Source: Secundilactobacillus yichangensis (GTDB lineage: Bacteria; Bacillota; Bacilli; Lactobacillales; Lactobacillaceae). Taken from it: a DNA stretch of 64,000 bases. Positions 8,180 to 16,352 of this stretch are shown here, in pieces. The stretch is from positions 62,001-126,000 of the forward strand of contig NZ_BOLK01000003.1 in assembly GCF_016861565.1 (NCBI RefSeq), read 5' to 3'. Numbering within the stretch: position 1 is the stretch's first letter; the number at the start of each line of letters is the position of its first letter. Under the pieces are notes generated by a model. It searched no databases, was not told the DNA's origin, and worked only from the letters and a program-made list of their open reading frames with translations. A program made the translations under genes and the position numbers.

Positions 8180-9184
8180 TTAGTTGTCACGTTCATCGTA
8201 AAAAACAATCTTACCAGACTGACGTAGGTTAAACAGCATTTTGTTGACCTGGACACTCAGATTCAGCCACCGCAGATAATCGGTTTGATACTGGATGTTC
8301 CCAGGTTCGTTAAGCACTCGAGCAAAGTCACGCACTTCGGGCAGCATCACGTTTTCAGTAACGGGTTCGCTGATTTGCGTTTTCTTGCCAGTTGAATCAA
8401 AGTAGTTCACTTCACCAAGTTCACCCGCATCATCGATCTCAATGGTATCCTTCAAACCATATATTTCAGACGACATATACGAATTAGTCGTTTTACCGAA
8501 GTTCAAAGTGACGTTAAATTCACCATACTGCAAGATAGCGACCCCTTTGCCATCGACACCGGTCTGAATAAACTCTGGGAAGTAGTTGAACTCATTCGGC
8601 ATCCCAAACAGTGCAATAGCATCATAGAGCGGGTAAACGCCGAGATCTTGCAGTGCCCCGCCAGCAAACTTCAGTGAAAAGACATTGGGTTCCTTACCCT
8701 CAAGAACTTGATCATACCGCGAACTGTACTTCATATAAGTAAAGTTCGCGCCCTGAACCACTGGCATCTTCTTTAGCTGCGCTTCAATGGCGTGAAAGTT
8801 CGGCGTGTGAATGTTGCGAGCAGCTTCGAAATAGTGCAGTTCCGGGTGCTGCTTGAGTAATTCTTGAATTCGCTCCATCTGTGCCTGATTTTCAAAAGCC
8901 GGCTTCTCAACAATAATGTTTTTTCCAGCCTCAATAGCCTGTTGTGCCTGTTCGAAATGTAAACTGTTGGGTGATGCAATATAGACCGTGTCGAACTGAC
9001 CTTTTTCAAAGAATTGGTCCAGGTCAGTATAGGTTGCCGCACCGCCGTTTTTCTGACTAAATTGGTTTGCAGTATCCTGGTGTCTTGAATAGACTCCGGT
9101 TAACTGGTACAATCCAGAAGTTTGAGCAGCCTCCACGAATTGCTGAGTAATCCAGTTAGTACCGATGATGCCAAAGTTTATCAT
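8180..9184 (-). CDS. Gfo/Idh/MocA family oxidoreductase
   Basis: A 334-residue NAD(P)-dependent dehydrogenase. The start at 9184 gives MINFGIIGTNWITQQFVEAA, the Rossmann motif GxxGxxx at the very N-terminus, behind a GAGGGGCG ribosome site; an upstream in-frame ATG adds 11 residues without support. The stretch YIASPNSLHFEQAQQAIEAG and the EKPA motif (IIVEKPAFENQ, catalytic Lys expected) follow. The C-terminal alpha/beta domain has GGALQDLGVYPLYDAIALFG, matching the family His/Asp region except that the usual His is not evident, so the exact activity is uncertain. It sits 22 bases upstream of the helicase gene on the same strand. The substrate cannot be told. Confidence 0.88.
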   Translation of the reverse strand: MINFGIIGTNWITQQFVEAAQTSGLYQLTGVYSRHQDTANQFSQKNGGAATYTDLDQFFEKGQFDTVYIASPNSLHFEQAQQAIEAGKNIIVEKPAFENQAQMERIQELLKQHPELHYFEAARNIHTPNFHAIEAQLKKMPVVQGANFTYMKYSSRYDQVLEGKEPNVFSLKFAGGALQDLGVYPLYDAIALFGMPNEFNYFPEFIQTGVDGKGVAILQYGEFNVTLNFGKTTNSYMSSEIYGLKDTIEIDDAGELGEVNYFDSTGKKTQISEPVTENVMLPEVRDFARVLNEPGNIQYQTDYLRWLNLSVQVNKMLFNLRQSGKIVFYDERDN

Positions 9185-9340
9185 TAAAAACGCCCCTCTT
9201 TCTGCTTTTAACTCCATGATAGCAGTTCCGAACTCAAATGATAATTAGAACTCTGTTTTATTTTTAAAATTAAGTTAAAGAACAAGGAATTAACTTATAG
9301 ACATGTTAAAATTAGTTCAGAATAAGAGTGAGGAGGCCAT

Positions 9341-9712
9341 ATGATGAACGCAAAAGACTTTATCCAGTCAAGTCGAGCAAAATTGCAAAATTTTATGCGG
9401 TCTTCTCAACGGTTATCTAAGCACGCCGCTGATAACCCTGATTGTTCGCCGATGATTTTTATTGGTTCGTGGAAACTGCGGCATTCAGAAACCGCCAGAA
9501 CTCATTCGCTGGTCATCGGGCCCGATTTGACAATCAGTATCGATCACCGCACGATTCCCTGTAAAGTTGTTTCATTGAGTGAAGACACGCTGGTCTTATT
9601 AGATCATTATGGCTATCACATCACGATTACAGCGGATAACAATACGCCAGTTAAAATGTTTGATGAAGCTGACGACGTCATTTACTATATCGTTTCCAAC
9701 ACGAATAAGTAA
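9341..9712 (+). CDS. Small uncharacterised protein, DUF4828-like
   Basis: A 123-residue soluble protein (122 if the second ATG at 9344 is used, which has the better 7-base spacing to AGGAGG). Visible features: a basic amphipathic N-terminus (about 1-30), then a beta-rich part with MIFIGSWKLRHSETARTHSL, LTISIDHRTIPCKVVSL and a closing YGYHITITA strand. The spacing and the SW-x-L start of the beta domain recall the DUF4828 family restricted to lactobacilli. I recognise this only from memory and give no function. It is monocistronic, divergent from the oxidoreductase gene and ended by a hairpin. Confidence 0.65.
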   Translation: MMNAKDFIQSSRAKLQNFMRSSQRLSKHAADNPDCSPMIFIGSWKLRHSETARTHSLVIGPDLTISIDHRTIPCKVVSLSEDTLVLLDHYGYHITITADNNTPVKMFDEADDVIYYIVSNTNK

Positions 9713-9714
9713 CT

Positions 9715-9768
9715 AAAAACAGCTCTGTTAACCGTCCGATATGGACGAGGTAGCAAAGCTGTTTTTTA
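9715..9768. terminator. Terminator between convergent genes
   Basis: AAAAACAGCT pairs with AGCTGTTTTTT as the outer stem, and CCGTCC-GATAT-GGACG pairs inside. The 3' T-run favours the plus strand; the A-run makes it usable on the minus strand too. Confidence 0.8.
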
Positions 9769-9776
9769 TATCGTTA

Positions 9777-10544
9777 TTAATTAGTGATCCACGTATTCCA
9801 CCGGTGCTGTGAACCGTTAAACACGGCAGCTCCCACCGTTTGAGACTGACCGTTCAACTTAACCGTTGCGTTTTGATTGTATTCAATAAAGGCGGTCTGC
9901 TTACTCTGACGGCTCAGGCTGCCGGTTTGCAGCCAGTTGTTATACCGCCCAAGCGAAGAATCTGCCAGGGCCCGCCAAACCGTTGGCGTACACCAGATAA
10001 TAATTCGTTTATTATAGCGTTGCTGCACCAGGGAAATAAACTGCTGCAGTTTTTGCCGCGGTTTTGCCCCCTCTAAATACCTGGCATCATAGTTGCCATA
10101 GGTAGTGACTTGAACAGCGACTGGCAACTGACCCTTGCGCTGGTCAACTTCCTGCTCAAAGTTTTTTAGCTGATCCACCGGTGAAGTCGTGTAACTATAG
10201 ACGTGATAAACCCCAATCTCCAGGTTGCTCCCCTGTGAACGATCATAGTTGCTTTGAAATTGGTCATCCGTGTAAGTGGCTCCAGAAGTCGCACGCAGAT
10301 AGGCAAATTGATACCCTTGATGCGCTAGCTGCTGAAAATCTACGAAACCGTTTGCTTGATTCAGCGTGACCCCCTTCACCGGGTACTGGCGTAGCTGCTG
10401 GTCGCGATAGTGCTGATAGCCAAACCAGCCGCCAATGATCACAATCAATATCAGCAAAATTGAAAAGAAGCGTAATCGTCGGGAACGGTTACGCAACTGT
10501 TTGTACGTATTTGTATAAATGGGTTCAATCCGTCGTCGTTTCAC
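9777..10544 (-). CDS. Membrane-anchored GH25 (lysozyme-fold) protein lacking catalytic acids
   Basis: A 255-residue protein: basic cytoplasmic N-terminus, one membrane helix (about residues 25-43, FFSILLILIVIIGGWFGY), then a glycoside hydrolase 25-like domain outside the cell. The fold is recognised by KGVTLNQANGFVDFQQL, GYQFAYLRATSGATY, IGVYHVYSY and a C-terminal IEYN strand. GH25 enzymes normally have GIDVS at the first strand, KATEG at the second and a D-x-E pair after a Pro-rich strand. Here these read GVTLN (58-62), RATSG (84-88) and VQVTT (144-148), so the acidic residues are gone. Peptidoglycan binding without hydrolysis is my inference. GTG start; monocistronic. Confidence 0.8.
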   Translation of the reverse strand: MKRRRIEPIYTNTYKQLRNRSRRLRFFSILLILIVIIGGWFGYQHYRDQQLRQYPVKGVTLNQANGFVDFQQLAHQGYQFAYLRATSGATYTDDQFQSNYDRSQGSNLEIGVYHVYSYTTSPVDQLKNFEQEVDQRKGQLPVAVQVTTYGNYDARYLEGAKPRQKLQQFISLVQQRYNKRIIIWCTPTVWRALADSSLGRYNNWLQTGSLSRQSKQTAFIEYNQNATVKLNGQSQTVGAAVFNGSQHRWNTWITN

Positions 10545-10617
10545 ACCTGCTCATCCCTTGTCCCTTTATGGTACTCATTTTACCATGCTTTGCGAAAGTC
10601 GCGGAGTTAAGAAGTAG

Positions 10618-11466
10618 TTAAGTCCGGGTTTGATCAATAGCTTCCTTGACCCGGCTCATAACGGTTTCCGTCTTGTTGGACAGCTTTACGGCAACAATGG
10701 TGAATAAACTGTCGATCATCGCCAGTTGAGCAATCAGGGTATACATCGAATCTGAAGCAGTGGACATCTGATCAGCTAAGGACAGCAGCACCATGTCCGC
10801 CCGCTGCGCCAGCGAGGAACGGCCATAACTGGTAATGGCGATCACGGGCACGTGGTTATTATGAAGCTGCTTTAAAACAGTCAGCGTCTGCTGGTTTTCA
10901 CCAGAATGGGAAATCATGATGGCACAGTCGTGCTCATCCATTTTGGCTGCCTGCATCAGCTGCACGTCAAAATCAGGATAGTATTCACTGTTAATAGAAG
11001 TTCTCAAAAATTTATGGTAGCCGTCTAACGCGGCAACTGACGACCCACCAAGTCCAAAGAAAGCCAGCTGGTGACACTTTAAAATGGTGTTAGAAATTTC
11101 TTCTAACTCGTCGTTGTGCAGCAGCGACTGCGTCGAGATCAAGGCATCGATCATTGCCTGGAAAGTTTTTTCAGCCATTTCTTTTGGGGTATCGTCCGGT
11201 TTGACCTTTTTAAACATACTGCTGCGGTTAACGTCCGCGGGAATATTTGCCAGGTCTAAGCTGAACTCCCGAAAGCTGGAATAGCCCACCGCTTTCGCAA
11301 AACGCGAAATTGACGCGGTTGAGACACTCACCTTTTCCGCCAGTTCATTAATGGTTAAGTCACTTACCATTTGTGGCTGAGCAAAAATATAATCCGCAAT
11401 TTTTTGATGCAGTTTGCTTAAATTGGGATAGTAAGACCTGATGCTACTAATCGCTGATTGTGCCAA
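10618..11466 (-). CDS. RpiR family regulator (probable gluconate-locus repressor)
   Basis: A 282-residue regulator with an N-terminal HTH_6 domain (about 1-77; INELAEKVSVSTASISRFAKAVGYSSFREFSLDL) and a C-terminal SIS domain (about 125-255; LAFFGLGGSSVAALDGYHKF, CAIMISHSGENQQTLTVLKQL). SIS domains bind phosphosugars, so 6-phosphogluconate is a reasonable effector. The start is TTG, justified by a perfect AGGAGG 8 bases upstream. It is divergent from gntK, and a TGAAA-N5-TTTCA palindrome, the form seen for RpiR-family operators, lies inside the gntK promoter. Regulation of gluconate use is therefore inferred from position and operator. Confidence 0.88.
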   Translation of the reverse strand: MAQSAISSIRSYYPNLSKLHQKIADYIFAQPQMVSDLTINELAEKVSVSTASISRFAKAVGYSSFREFSLDLANIPADVNRSSMFKKVKPDDTPKEMAEKTFQAMIDALISTQSLLHNDELEEISNTILKCHQLAFFGLGGSSVAALDGYHKFLRTSINSEYYPDFDVQLMQAAKMDEHDCAIMISHSGENQQTLTVLKQLHNNHVPVIAITSYGRSSLAQRADMVLLSLADQMSTASDSMYTLIAQLAMIDSLFTIVAVKLSNKTETVMSRVKEAIDQTRT

Positions 11467-11678
11467 ATTGACAGCCTCCTACATTGAAACTCACTCAACT
11501 AATTATACCCTACCGTTAACATAACGCCATCTATACAAGATAAGTTCTAACCCTGCATTTAATAGTATTCTGGTATATTTTACCACCCAGAATTTAAATT
11601 GGTACGGAATCTCATGAACCTTCTACCGAACATTCTAGCCATTACTCACTGATTTGTAAATAATTTTCTAGTAGACAC

Positions 11679-11707
11679 TTGAATTGTGAAATATTTTTTC
11701 ATATAAT
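11679..11707 (+). promoter_or_regulatory. gntK promoter
   Basis: TTGAAT (11679-11684) and TATAAT (11702-11707) with a 17-base spacer form a near-consensus sigma-A promoter, 112 bases before the gntK ATG. The leader therefore holds the cre-like site downstream of the transcription start. Confidence 0.8.
11687..11701. promoter_or_regulatory. Candidate RpiR operator inside the gntK promoter
   Basis: TGAAATATTTTTTCA is a perfect inverted repeat (TGAAA-N5-TTTCA) filling the spacer between -35 and -10. A protein bound here would block RNA polymerase. The RpiR gene is divergent next door. Confidence 0.65.
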
Positions 11708-11751
11708 GAACGGGTTGGCTCAATTAAAAAGCTCATTTTAAATGTGAATTC

Positions 11752-11766
11752 TTGTAAACGGTTTAA
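11752..11766 (+). promoter_or_regulatory. Candidate cre (CcpA) site in gntK leader
   Basis: TTGTAAACGGTTTAA fits the cre consensus WTGNAANCGNWNNCW except at the C. It lies downstream of the predicted transcription start, where CcpA can act as a roadblock. Catabolite repression of gluconate use is inferred. Confidence 0.5.
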
Positions 11767-11819
11767 AAGTACCTTACACTCACATTACCAGGACAAATTA
11801 GAAAGGGAGTCATAGAAAA

Positions 11820-13382
11820 ATGGACTATATGATCGGTGTTGATATAGGAACAACCAGTGTCAAAACCGTATTGTTCGACAATGTCGGCAAAGTACAAGGC
11901 TATTCCAATAATTTGTATCCGCTTTATCAGGACGTTCCCGATATGGCAGAGGAGGATCCAGATGAGATTTTCTCCGCAATCGTTGATGGTTTAACCACTG
12001 TTTTACGTAAAGCAAACTTAAATGCGGGCGAACTGAAGGGTGTCTCCTTCTCAGCTGCCATGCACAGTCTGATCTTGCTGGACAAAGATCATAAACCAAT
12101 GACCCGGGCGATCACCTGGGCCGACAACCGGGCAGTGAAGTACGCCGATGAGTTGCGTGAAAACGGTATTGGTAAGCAGATTTATGAGAAAACCGGTACC
12201 CCAATTCACCCAATGACTCCCTTTACCAAATTAATCTGGCTGCGTAATGAGCACAAGGATCTCTTCGATAAGGCCCGCTGGTTCGTTGGCATCAAAGAGT
12301 ATGTGATTTACAAGCTGTTCGGTGTCTTGAAGGAAGACTATTCCATCGCTAACGCGACTGGGATGTTCAACATTTTCAAAATGGATTGGGACGATCAGGC
12401 CCTGGAACTGGCCGGCGTTTCCCGTGAACAATTACCAGAACTAGTTGATACGACCGACACGGTTTCAGGAATGAATGCTGATTACGCTAAGGTGATCGGC
12501 ATCGATCCTGACACGCCATTTGTGATGGGTGCTTCTGATGGTCCACTGGCCAACTTAGGCGTTAACGCCATTGATCCTGGTGTTGTGGCGGTCACTATCG
12601 GAACTTCCGGTGCTGTCCGGGTCGTTACCGACAAACCAAAGATCGATCCTAAGGGACGGGTCTTCTGTTACTACCTGGCACCAAATAAATGGGTCGTTGG
12701 CGGACCAGTTAACAACGGTGGTATCGTCTTCCGCTGGGTCCGTGATCAGTTATTTGCTCCAGAAAAGATCACTGCCGAACAGATGAAGATCGACAGCTAC
12801 GATCTATTAACTGAAATTGCTTCGAAGATTCCGGCTGGTTCTGATGGCCTGATTTTCCACCCATTTCTTGGCGGCGAACGGGCACCAATCTGGGATGCTA
12901 ACGCCCGCGGTTCCTTCTTCGGCCTGACCCGTAAGCACACCCGTGCCCACATGGTTCGTGCCGCGCTGGAAGGTATCGTTTATAACCTCTACACCGTGCT
13001 GATCGCACTGGAAGAAGTTGTCGGCAAACCCGTCAGCATCCAGGCCACCGGTGGCTTTGCCCGTTCAGCACTCTGGCGTCAAATGTTAGCCGATATTTTT
13101 GAACAGGACGTTACCATTCCAGAAAGTGTTGAGGGAACCGCTTTAGGCGCTGCCGTTCTTGGCATGTACAGCCTTGGGTTAATCGATGATCTCAGCGAAG
13201 TTAAGAAGTTCGTTGGCGTCACCAACGTCCACCATCCCAACCCCGAAACCTACGAAGCTTACCGGGCACTGGTCCCAATCTATATCCGTTTAAGTCGGCA
13301 TTTACAGACTGAATACAAAGCCATTGCCGATTTTCAACGCAGTCAGGATGCTAAGAAAAAAGCAGCTGATAACGATCTTTAA
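11820..13382 (+). CDS. gntK: Gluconokinase, FGGY family
   Basis: Phosphorylates gluconate to 6-phosphogluconate, feeding the phosphoketolase or pentose phosphate route. The 520-residue protein starts with the phosphate-binding GVDIGTTSVKTVLFD (about 6-20), has the family stretch ITWADNRAVKYADEL with the catalytic-region Asp, and the C-terminal FGGY nucleotide part GGERAPIWDANARGSFFGL and IQATGGFARSALWRQMLADI. Size and motifs match the B. subtilis GntK type rather than the small E. coli kinase. GAAAGGGAG precedes the ATG. It forms an operon with the permease 110 bases downstream; divergent RpiR and a cre-like site suggest induction by substrate and glucose repression. Confidence 0.93.
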   Translation: MDYMIGVDIGTTSVKTVLFDNVGKVQGYSNNLYPLYQDVPDMAEEDPDEIFSAIVDGLTTVLRKANLNAGELKGVSFSAAMHSLILLDKDHKPMTRAITWADNRAVKYADELRENGIGKQIYEKTGTPIHPMTPFTKLIWLRNEHKDLFDKARWFVGIKEYVIYKLFGVLKEDYSIANATGMFNIFKMDWDDQALELAGVSREQLPELVDTTDTVSGMNADYAKVIGIDPDTPFVMGASDGPLANLGVNAIDPGVVAVTIGTSGAVRVVTDKPKIDPKGRVFCYYLAPNKWVVGGPVNNGGIVFRWVRDQLFAPEKITAEQMKIDSYDLLTEIASKIPAGSDGLIFHPFLGGERAPIWDANARGSFFGLTRKHTRAHMVRAALEGIVYNLYTVLIALEEVVGKPVSIQATGGFARSALWRQMLADIFEQDVTIPESVEGTALGAAVLGMYSLGLIDDLSEVKKFVGVTNVHHPNPETYEAYRALVPIYIRLSRHLQTEYKAIADFQRSQDAKKKAADNDL

Positions 13383-13492
13383 TTAATTTTGGGTGTCATC
13401 TTTAAATTTCAAAAAGGGTTTCGTTTTTCGTCACTAGGAATTGTCTCGAGGGGGACTTTTCTTAAATCGATTTCTGAAAGGGTTTTCTAACT

Positions 13493-14851
13493 ATGGAAAT
13501 ACTAGCTTTAGTTATCGGGATTCTATTCCTGTTAGTTTTGATTATTCAATTCAAAATGAACACCTTCGTATCCCTGATTTTAACCTCTGCTTTAACTGCC
13601 ATTCTTCTTGGTATGCCACTTACCAAGATTGCTACCAGTATTGAAACTGGTATTGGCAGTCAATTAGGTGAATTATCACTGGTCTTTGGTTTCGGTGCCA
13701 TGCTGGGTCGGTTAGTTGCCGATGCCGGTGGTGCGCACAAAATTGCCACAACTTTAATCAACAAATTTGGTAGAAAACGACTTCAATTAGCTATTATGCT
13801 TGCCTCATTCATTATTGGTATCGCTTTGTTCTTCGAAGTTGGTATGGTTCTGTTAGTTCCTATCGTATTTGCGATTGCCGTTGAAGCCGAAGTCCCAATT
13901 CTGTACCTTGGGATCCCAATGGCAGCCGCGCTGTCAGTTACCCACGGATTCTTACCGCCTCACCCAGCACCAACTGCCATTGCCGCAGCTTTGGGCGCTA
14001 GTGATGGTAAGGTGCTGCTCTTCGGTATTATCGTTGCCGTTCCCGCTGCCTACATTGCCGGCCCGCTTTTCACGAAGTTAGCCGAAAAATTTGCCCCATC
14101 TGCTTTCAAGCAAAAGGGTAATCTGAGTTCTTTAGGTGAAGTTAAGGAAATGGCACCCGAAGACGAACCAAGCTTTGGCGTATCCGTTTTGACTTCACTG
14201 TTCCCAGTGATACTGATGGCCATCACGACCATCTATAAGATGACTGTTGACGGTGGTACCACCCCAACTAAGAATCCGTCAATGCTGGATCAACTCGTTG
14301 CCTTCATTGGTGATCCCGCCATTGCCATGCTGATTTCACTGCTGTTTGCAATGTGGTCAATGGGCTGGGCTCGTAAACGGGCGACTAAGGATATCATGGA
14401 AACCGTTGAAAACGCCGTTAAATCAATTGCAATGCTGCTATTAGTTATTGGTGGTGGCGGTGCCTTCAAGCAAGTGCTGATCGACGGTGGTGTTGGTAAT
14501 GAAGTTGCCAAGATCTTCACCAATTCAAGTATCAGTCCGCTGATTCTTGGTTGGTTGGTCGCCGTTGTTCTCCGGGTTGCCCTAGGTTCTGCTACCGTGG
14601 CTGCTTTGACCGCAGCTGGTATCGTGGCACCGTTGATGTCAGCTGCCGGTGTTGATCCTGCCCTGATGGTTCTAGCCATCGGTGCCGGTTCATTAGCCGC
14701 TTCACACGTTAACGATGCAGGGTTCTGGATGTTCCGAGAATACTTTGATTTGACAGTTAAGCAAACACTCTCCATTTGGACGGTGCTTGAAACGGTGATC
14801 TCAGTTGTCGGGATCTGCATGGTTATGATTCTTAACATGTTTTTCCACTAA
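13493..14851 (+). CDS. gntP: Gluconate:H+ symporter, GntP family
   Basis: A 452-residue polytopic membrane protein of the GntP family that imports gluconate with protons. It has about 12-14 hydrophobic segments. Family stretches include GIGSQLGELSLVFGFGAMLG, GRKRLQLAIMLASFIIGIALF, the conserved HGFLPPHPAPTAIAAALGAS (about residues 148-170), and LRVALGSATVAALTAAGIV near the C-terminus. Start ATG with AAAGGG 10 bases upstream. It is the second gene after gntK and is followed by a strong terminator, so this is a compact kinase-permease operon. Confidence 0.94.
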   Translation: MEILALVIGILFLLVLIIQFKMNTFVSLILTSALTAILLGMPLTKIATSIETGIGSQLGELSLVFGFGAMLGRLVADAGGAHKIATTLINKFGRKRLQLAIMLASFIIGIALFFEVGMVLLVPIVFAIAVEAEVPILYLGIPMAAALSVTHGFLPPHPAPTAIAAALGASDGKVLLFGIIVAVPAAYIAGPLFTKLAEKFAPSAFKQKGNLSSLGEVKEMAPEDEPSFGVSVLTSLFPVILMAITTIYKMTVDGGTTPTKNPSMLDQLVAFIGDPAIAMLISLLFAMWSMGWARKRATKDIMETVENAVKSIAMLLLVIGGGGAFKQVLIDGGVGNEVAKIFTNSSISPLILGWLVAVVLRVALGSATVAALTAAGIVAPLMSAAGVDPALMVLAIGAGSLAASHVNDAGFWMFREYFDLTVKQTLSIWTVLETVISVVGICMVMILNMFFH

Positions 14852-14875
14852 TAATTATCATGAATTTCTAATGTG

Positions 14876-14911
14876 AAACCCTTCCCCGGTGCGTTGTCAC
14901 CGGGGTTTTTC
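14876..14911 (+). terminator. Terminator of the gntK-gntP operon
   Basis: CCCCGGTG-CGTTGT-CACCGGGG stem-loop followed by TTTTTCTTT. The G+C-rich 8-bp stem extends with AAA/TTT pairs. Confidence 0.92.
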
Positions 14912-14957
14912 TTTGCTATAATTGGTTGCTATTGAATCTGGAAGGACGGAAGTTATT

Positions 14958-16280
14958 TTGAGTGAACCAAAATTAAAACGTGAGATCGGTTTATTTACCG
15001 CCCTATCAACCGTGATGGGAACCGTTATTGGCGCAGGCGTCTTCTTCAAAGTCGCCAGTGTCGTCGAAGTGACCGGCTCTGCCAGTATGACCTTGGCTGC
15101 CTGGATTTTAGGCGGGCTGCTCACCATTTGTGCCGGCTTATCCGTTGCAGAACTAGCCGCAGCAATTCCGCGAACTGGCGGTGCAATCAAGTACATTGAA
15201 TACACTTATGGCAAACTCCCCGGTTTCCTGATGGGCTGGGCACTGATTTTAGTTTACTATCCAGCTAACATTGCAGCACTGTCGATCATCTTCTCTACCC
15301 AAGTCTTAAACCTCTTTAGTCTGCCGCTGGTTTGGCATTTACCAATCGCTATTGCCTGCGGTTTAAGCATTACCCTGATTAACTTTATGGGTGCAAGAGT
15401 TGGCGGTGCTTTGCAATCAATCACGCTGGTTTTTAAACTGATTCCGATTTTTATCATTGTCGTTTTCGGACTGTTCTCAAAAGCCCACGTGGCTGTTTCA
15501 CTGGTTCCAATCACTGCTGGTCCGCACCTCAACTTTTGGACCGCGTTTAGCAGTGGCCTATTAGCCACCATGTTTGCCTATGACGGCTGGATTAGCATTG
15601 GTAACGTTGCGGGTGAAATGAAACACCCCGAAAAGGACCTCCCTCGGGCCATCGTTTTGGGACTGGTCTTCATCACCATCATTTACGCAATTGTCAACTT
15701 TGTCTTCTTGAAGAGCATGCCAATCAACCACATCGCTGGCAATCTGAACACCGCTTCAGAAACGGCGGAAATGATTTTCGGCTCCATTGGTGGTAAGCTC
15801 GTGACCATCGGCATCCTAGTTTCTGTTTATGGTGCTATCAACGGCTATACCCTAACCGGAATGCGCGTCCCTTTCGCCATGGCTACCGAAGATTCACTGC
15901 CCTTCAGTAAACAGTTACGGTTGATATCCCGGAAAACCTATGTGCCTTACTTTGCTGGCTTAGTACAGCTTGGCGTTGCCATCATTATGATGTTCATGGG
16001 ATCCTTTGATACCCTGACGGATATGCTGGTATTTGTCATGTGGATCTTTAACGTGCTACTGTTTATCGCCCTGTTTATCTTAAGGAAGCGGGAGCCAGAA
16101 CTCTCGAGACCGTACCGAGTACCCGGTTATCCAGTGATTCCAATCATCGCAATTCTTGGTGGTTTGTTTATTCTGATCGTTACAATTTGGACGCAGACTG
16201 GCTTAGCGATTACTGGCCTAGTATTAACGGGGATCGGTATTCCCGTTTATTACTATCATCAACACAAACGGGCAAAATAA
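14958..16280 (+). CDS. APC family amino acid permease (SteT/LAT-like)
   Basis: A 440-residue permease with about 12 membrane segments. I chose the TTG at 14958 (GGAAGGACGG about 8 bases upstream; product MSEPKLKREIGLFTALSTVM), not the TTG at 14922 that adds 12 residues. The first helix has the unwound substrate motif GTVIGAGVFFK, and helix 3 region has AAAIPRTGGAIKYIEYTYGK; YDGWISIGNVAGEMKHPEKD follows near residue 220, typical of the L-type exchanger branch (B. subtilis SteT, YkbA). It may exchange neutral amino acids such as Ser, Thr or aromatic residues; the substrate is not certain. It is monocistronic between two terminators. Confidence 0.87.
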   Translation: MSEPKLKREIGLFTALSTVMGTVIGAGVFFKVASVVEVTGSASMTLAAWILGGLLTICAGLSVAELAAAIPRTGGAIKYIEYTYGKLPGFLMGWALILVYYPANIAALSIIFSTQVLNLFSLPLVWHLPIAIACGLSITLINFMGARVGGALQSITLVFKLIPIFIIVVFGLFSKAHVAVSLVPITAGPHLNFWTAFSSGLLATMFAYDGWISIGNVAGEMKHPEKDLPRAIVLGLVFITIIYAIVNFVFLKSMPINHIAGNLNTASETAEMIFGSIGGKLVTIGILVSVYGAINGYTLTGMRVPFAMATEDSLPFSKQLRLISRKTYVPYFAGLVQLGVAIIMMFMGSFDTLTDMLVFVMWIFNVLLFIALFILRKREPELSRPYRVPGYPVIPIIAILGGLFILIVTIWTQTGLAITGLVLTGIGIPVYYYHQHKRAK

Positions 16281-16297
16281 ACCAAATAGTAAGTCGC

Positions 16298-16341
16298 AAA
16301 AAAACTGCTTCTAAGTGATGAGCTTAGAAACAGTTTTTTTA
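16298..16341. terminator. Bidirectional terminator (permease / gshA)
   Basis: AAAAAAACTG-CTTCTAAG pairs with CTTAGAA-ACAGTTTTTTT around TGATGAG. It is placed between convergent genes and has A- and T-runs on either side. Confidence 0.88.
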
Positions 16342-16352
16342 CTAATCAGTGA

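Noticed and set aside
8180-9184. Oxidoreductase and helicase genes as a functional pair
   Set aside because: They are close and co-directional, but no functional link is known or visible; likely chance neighbours.
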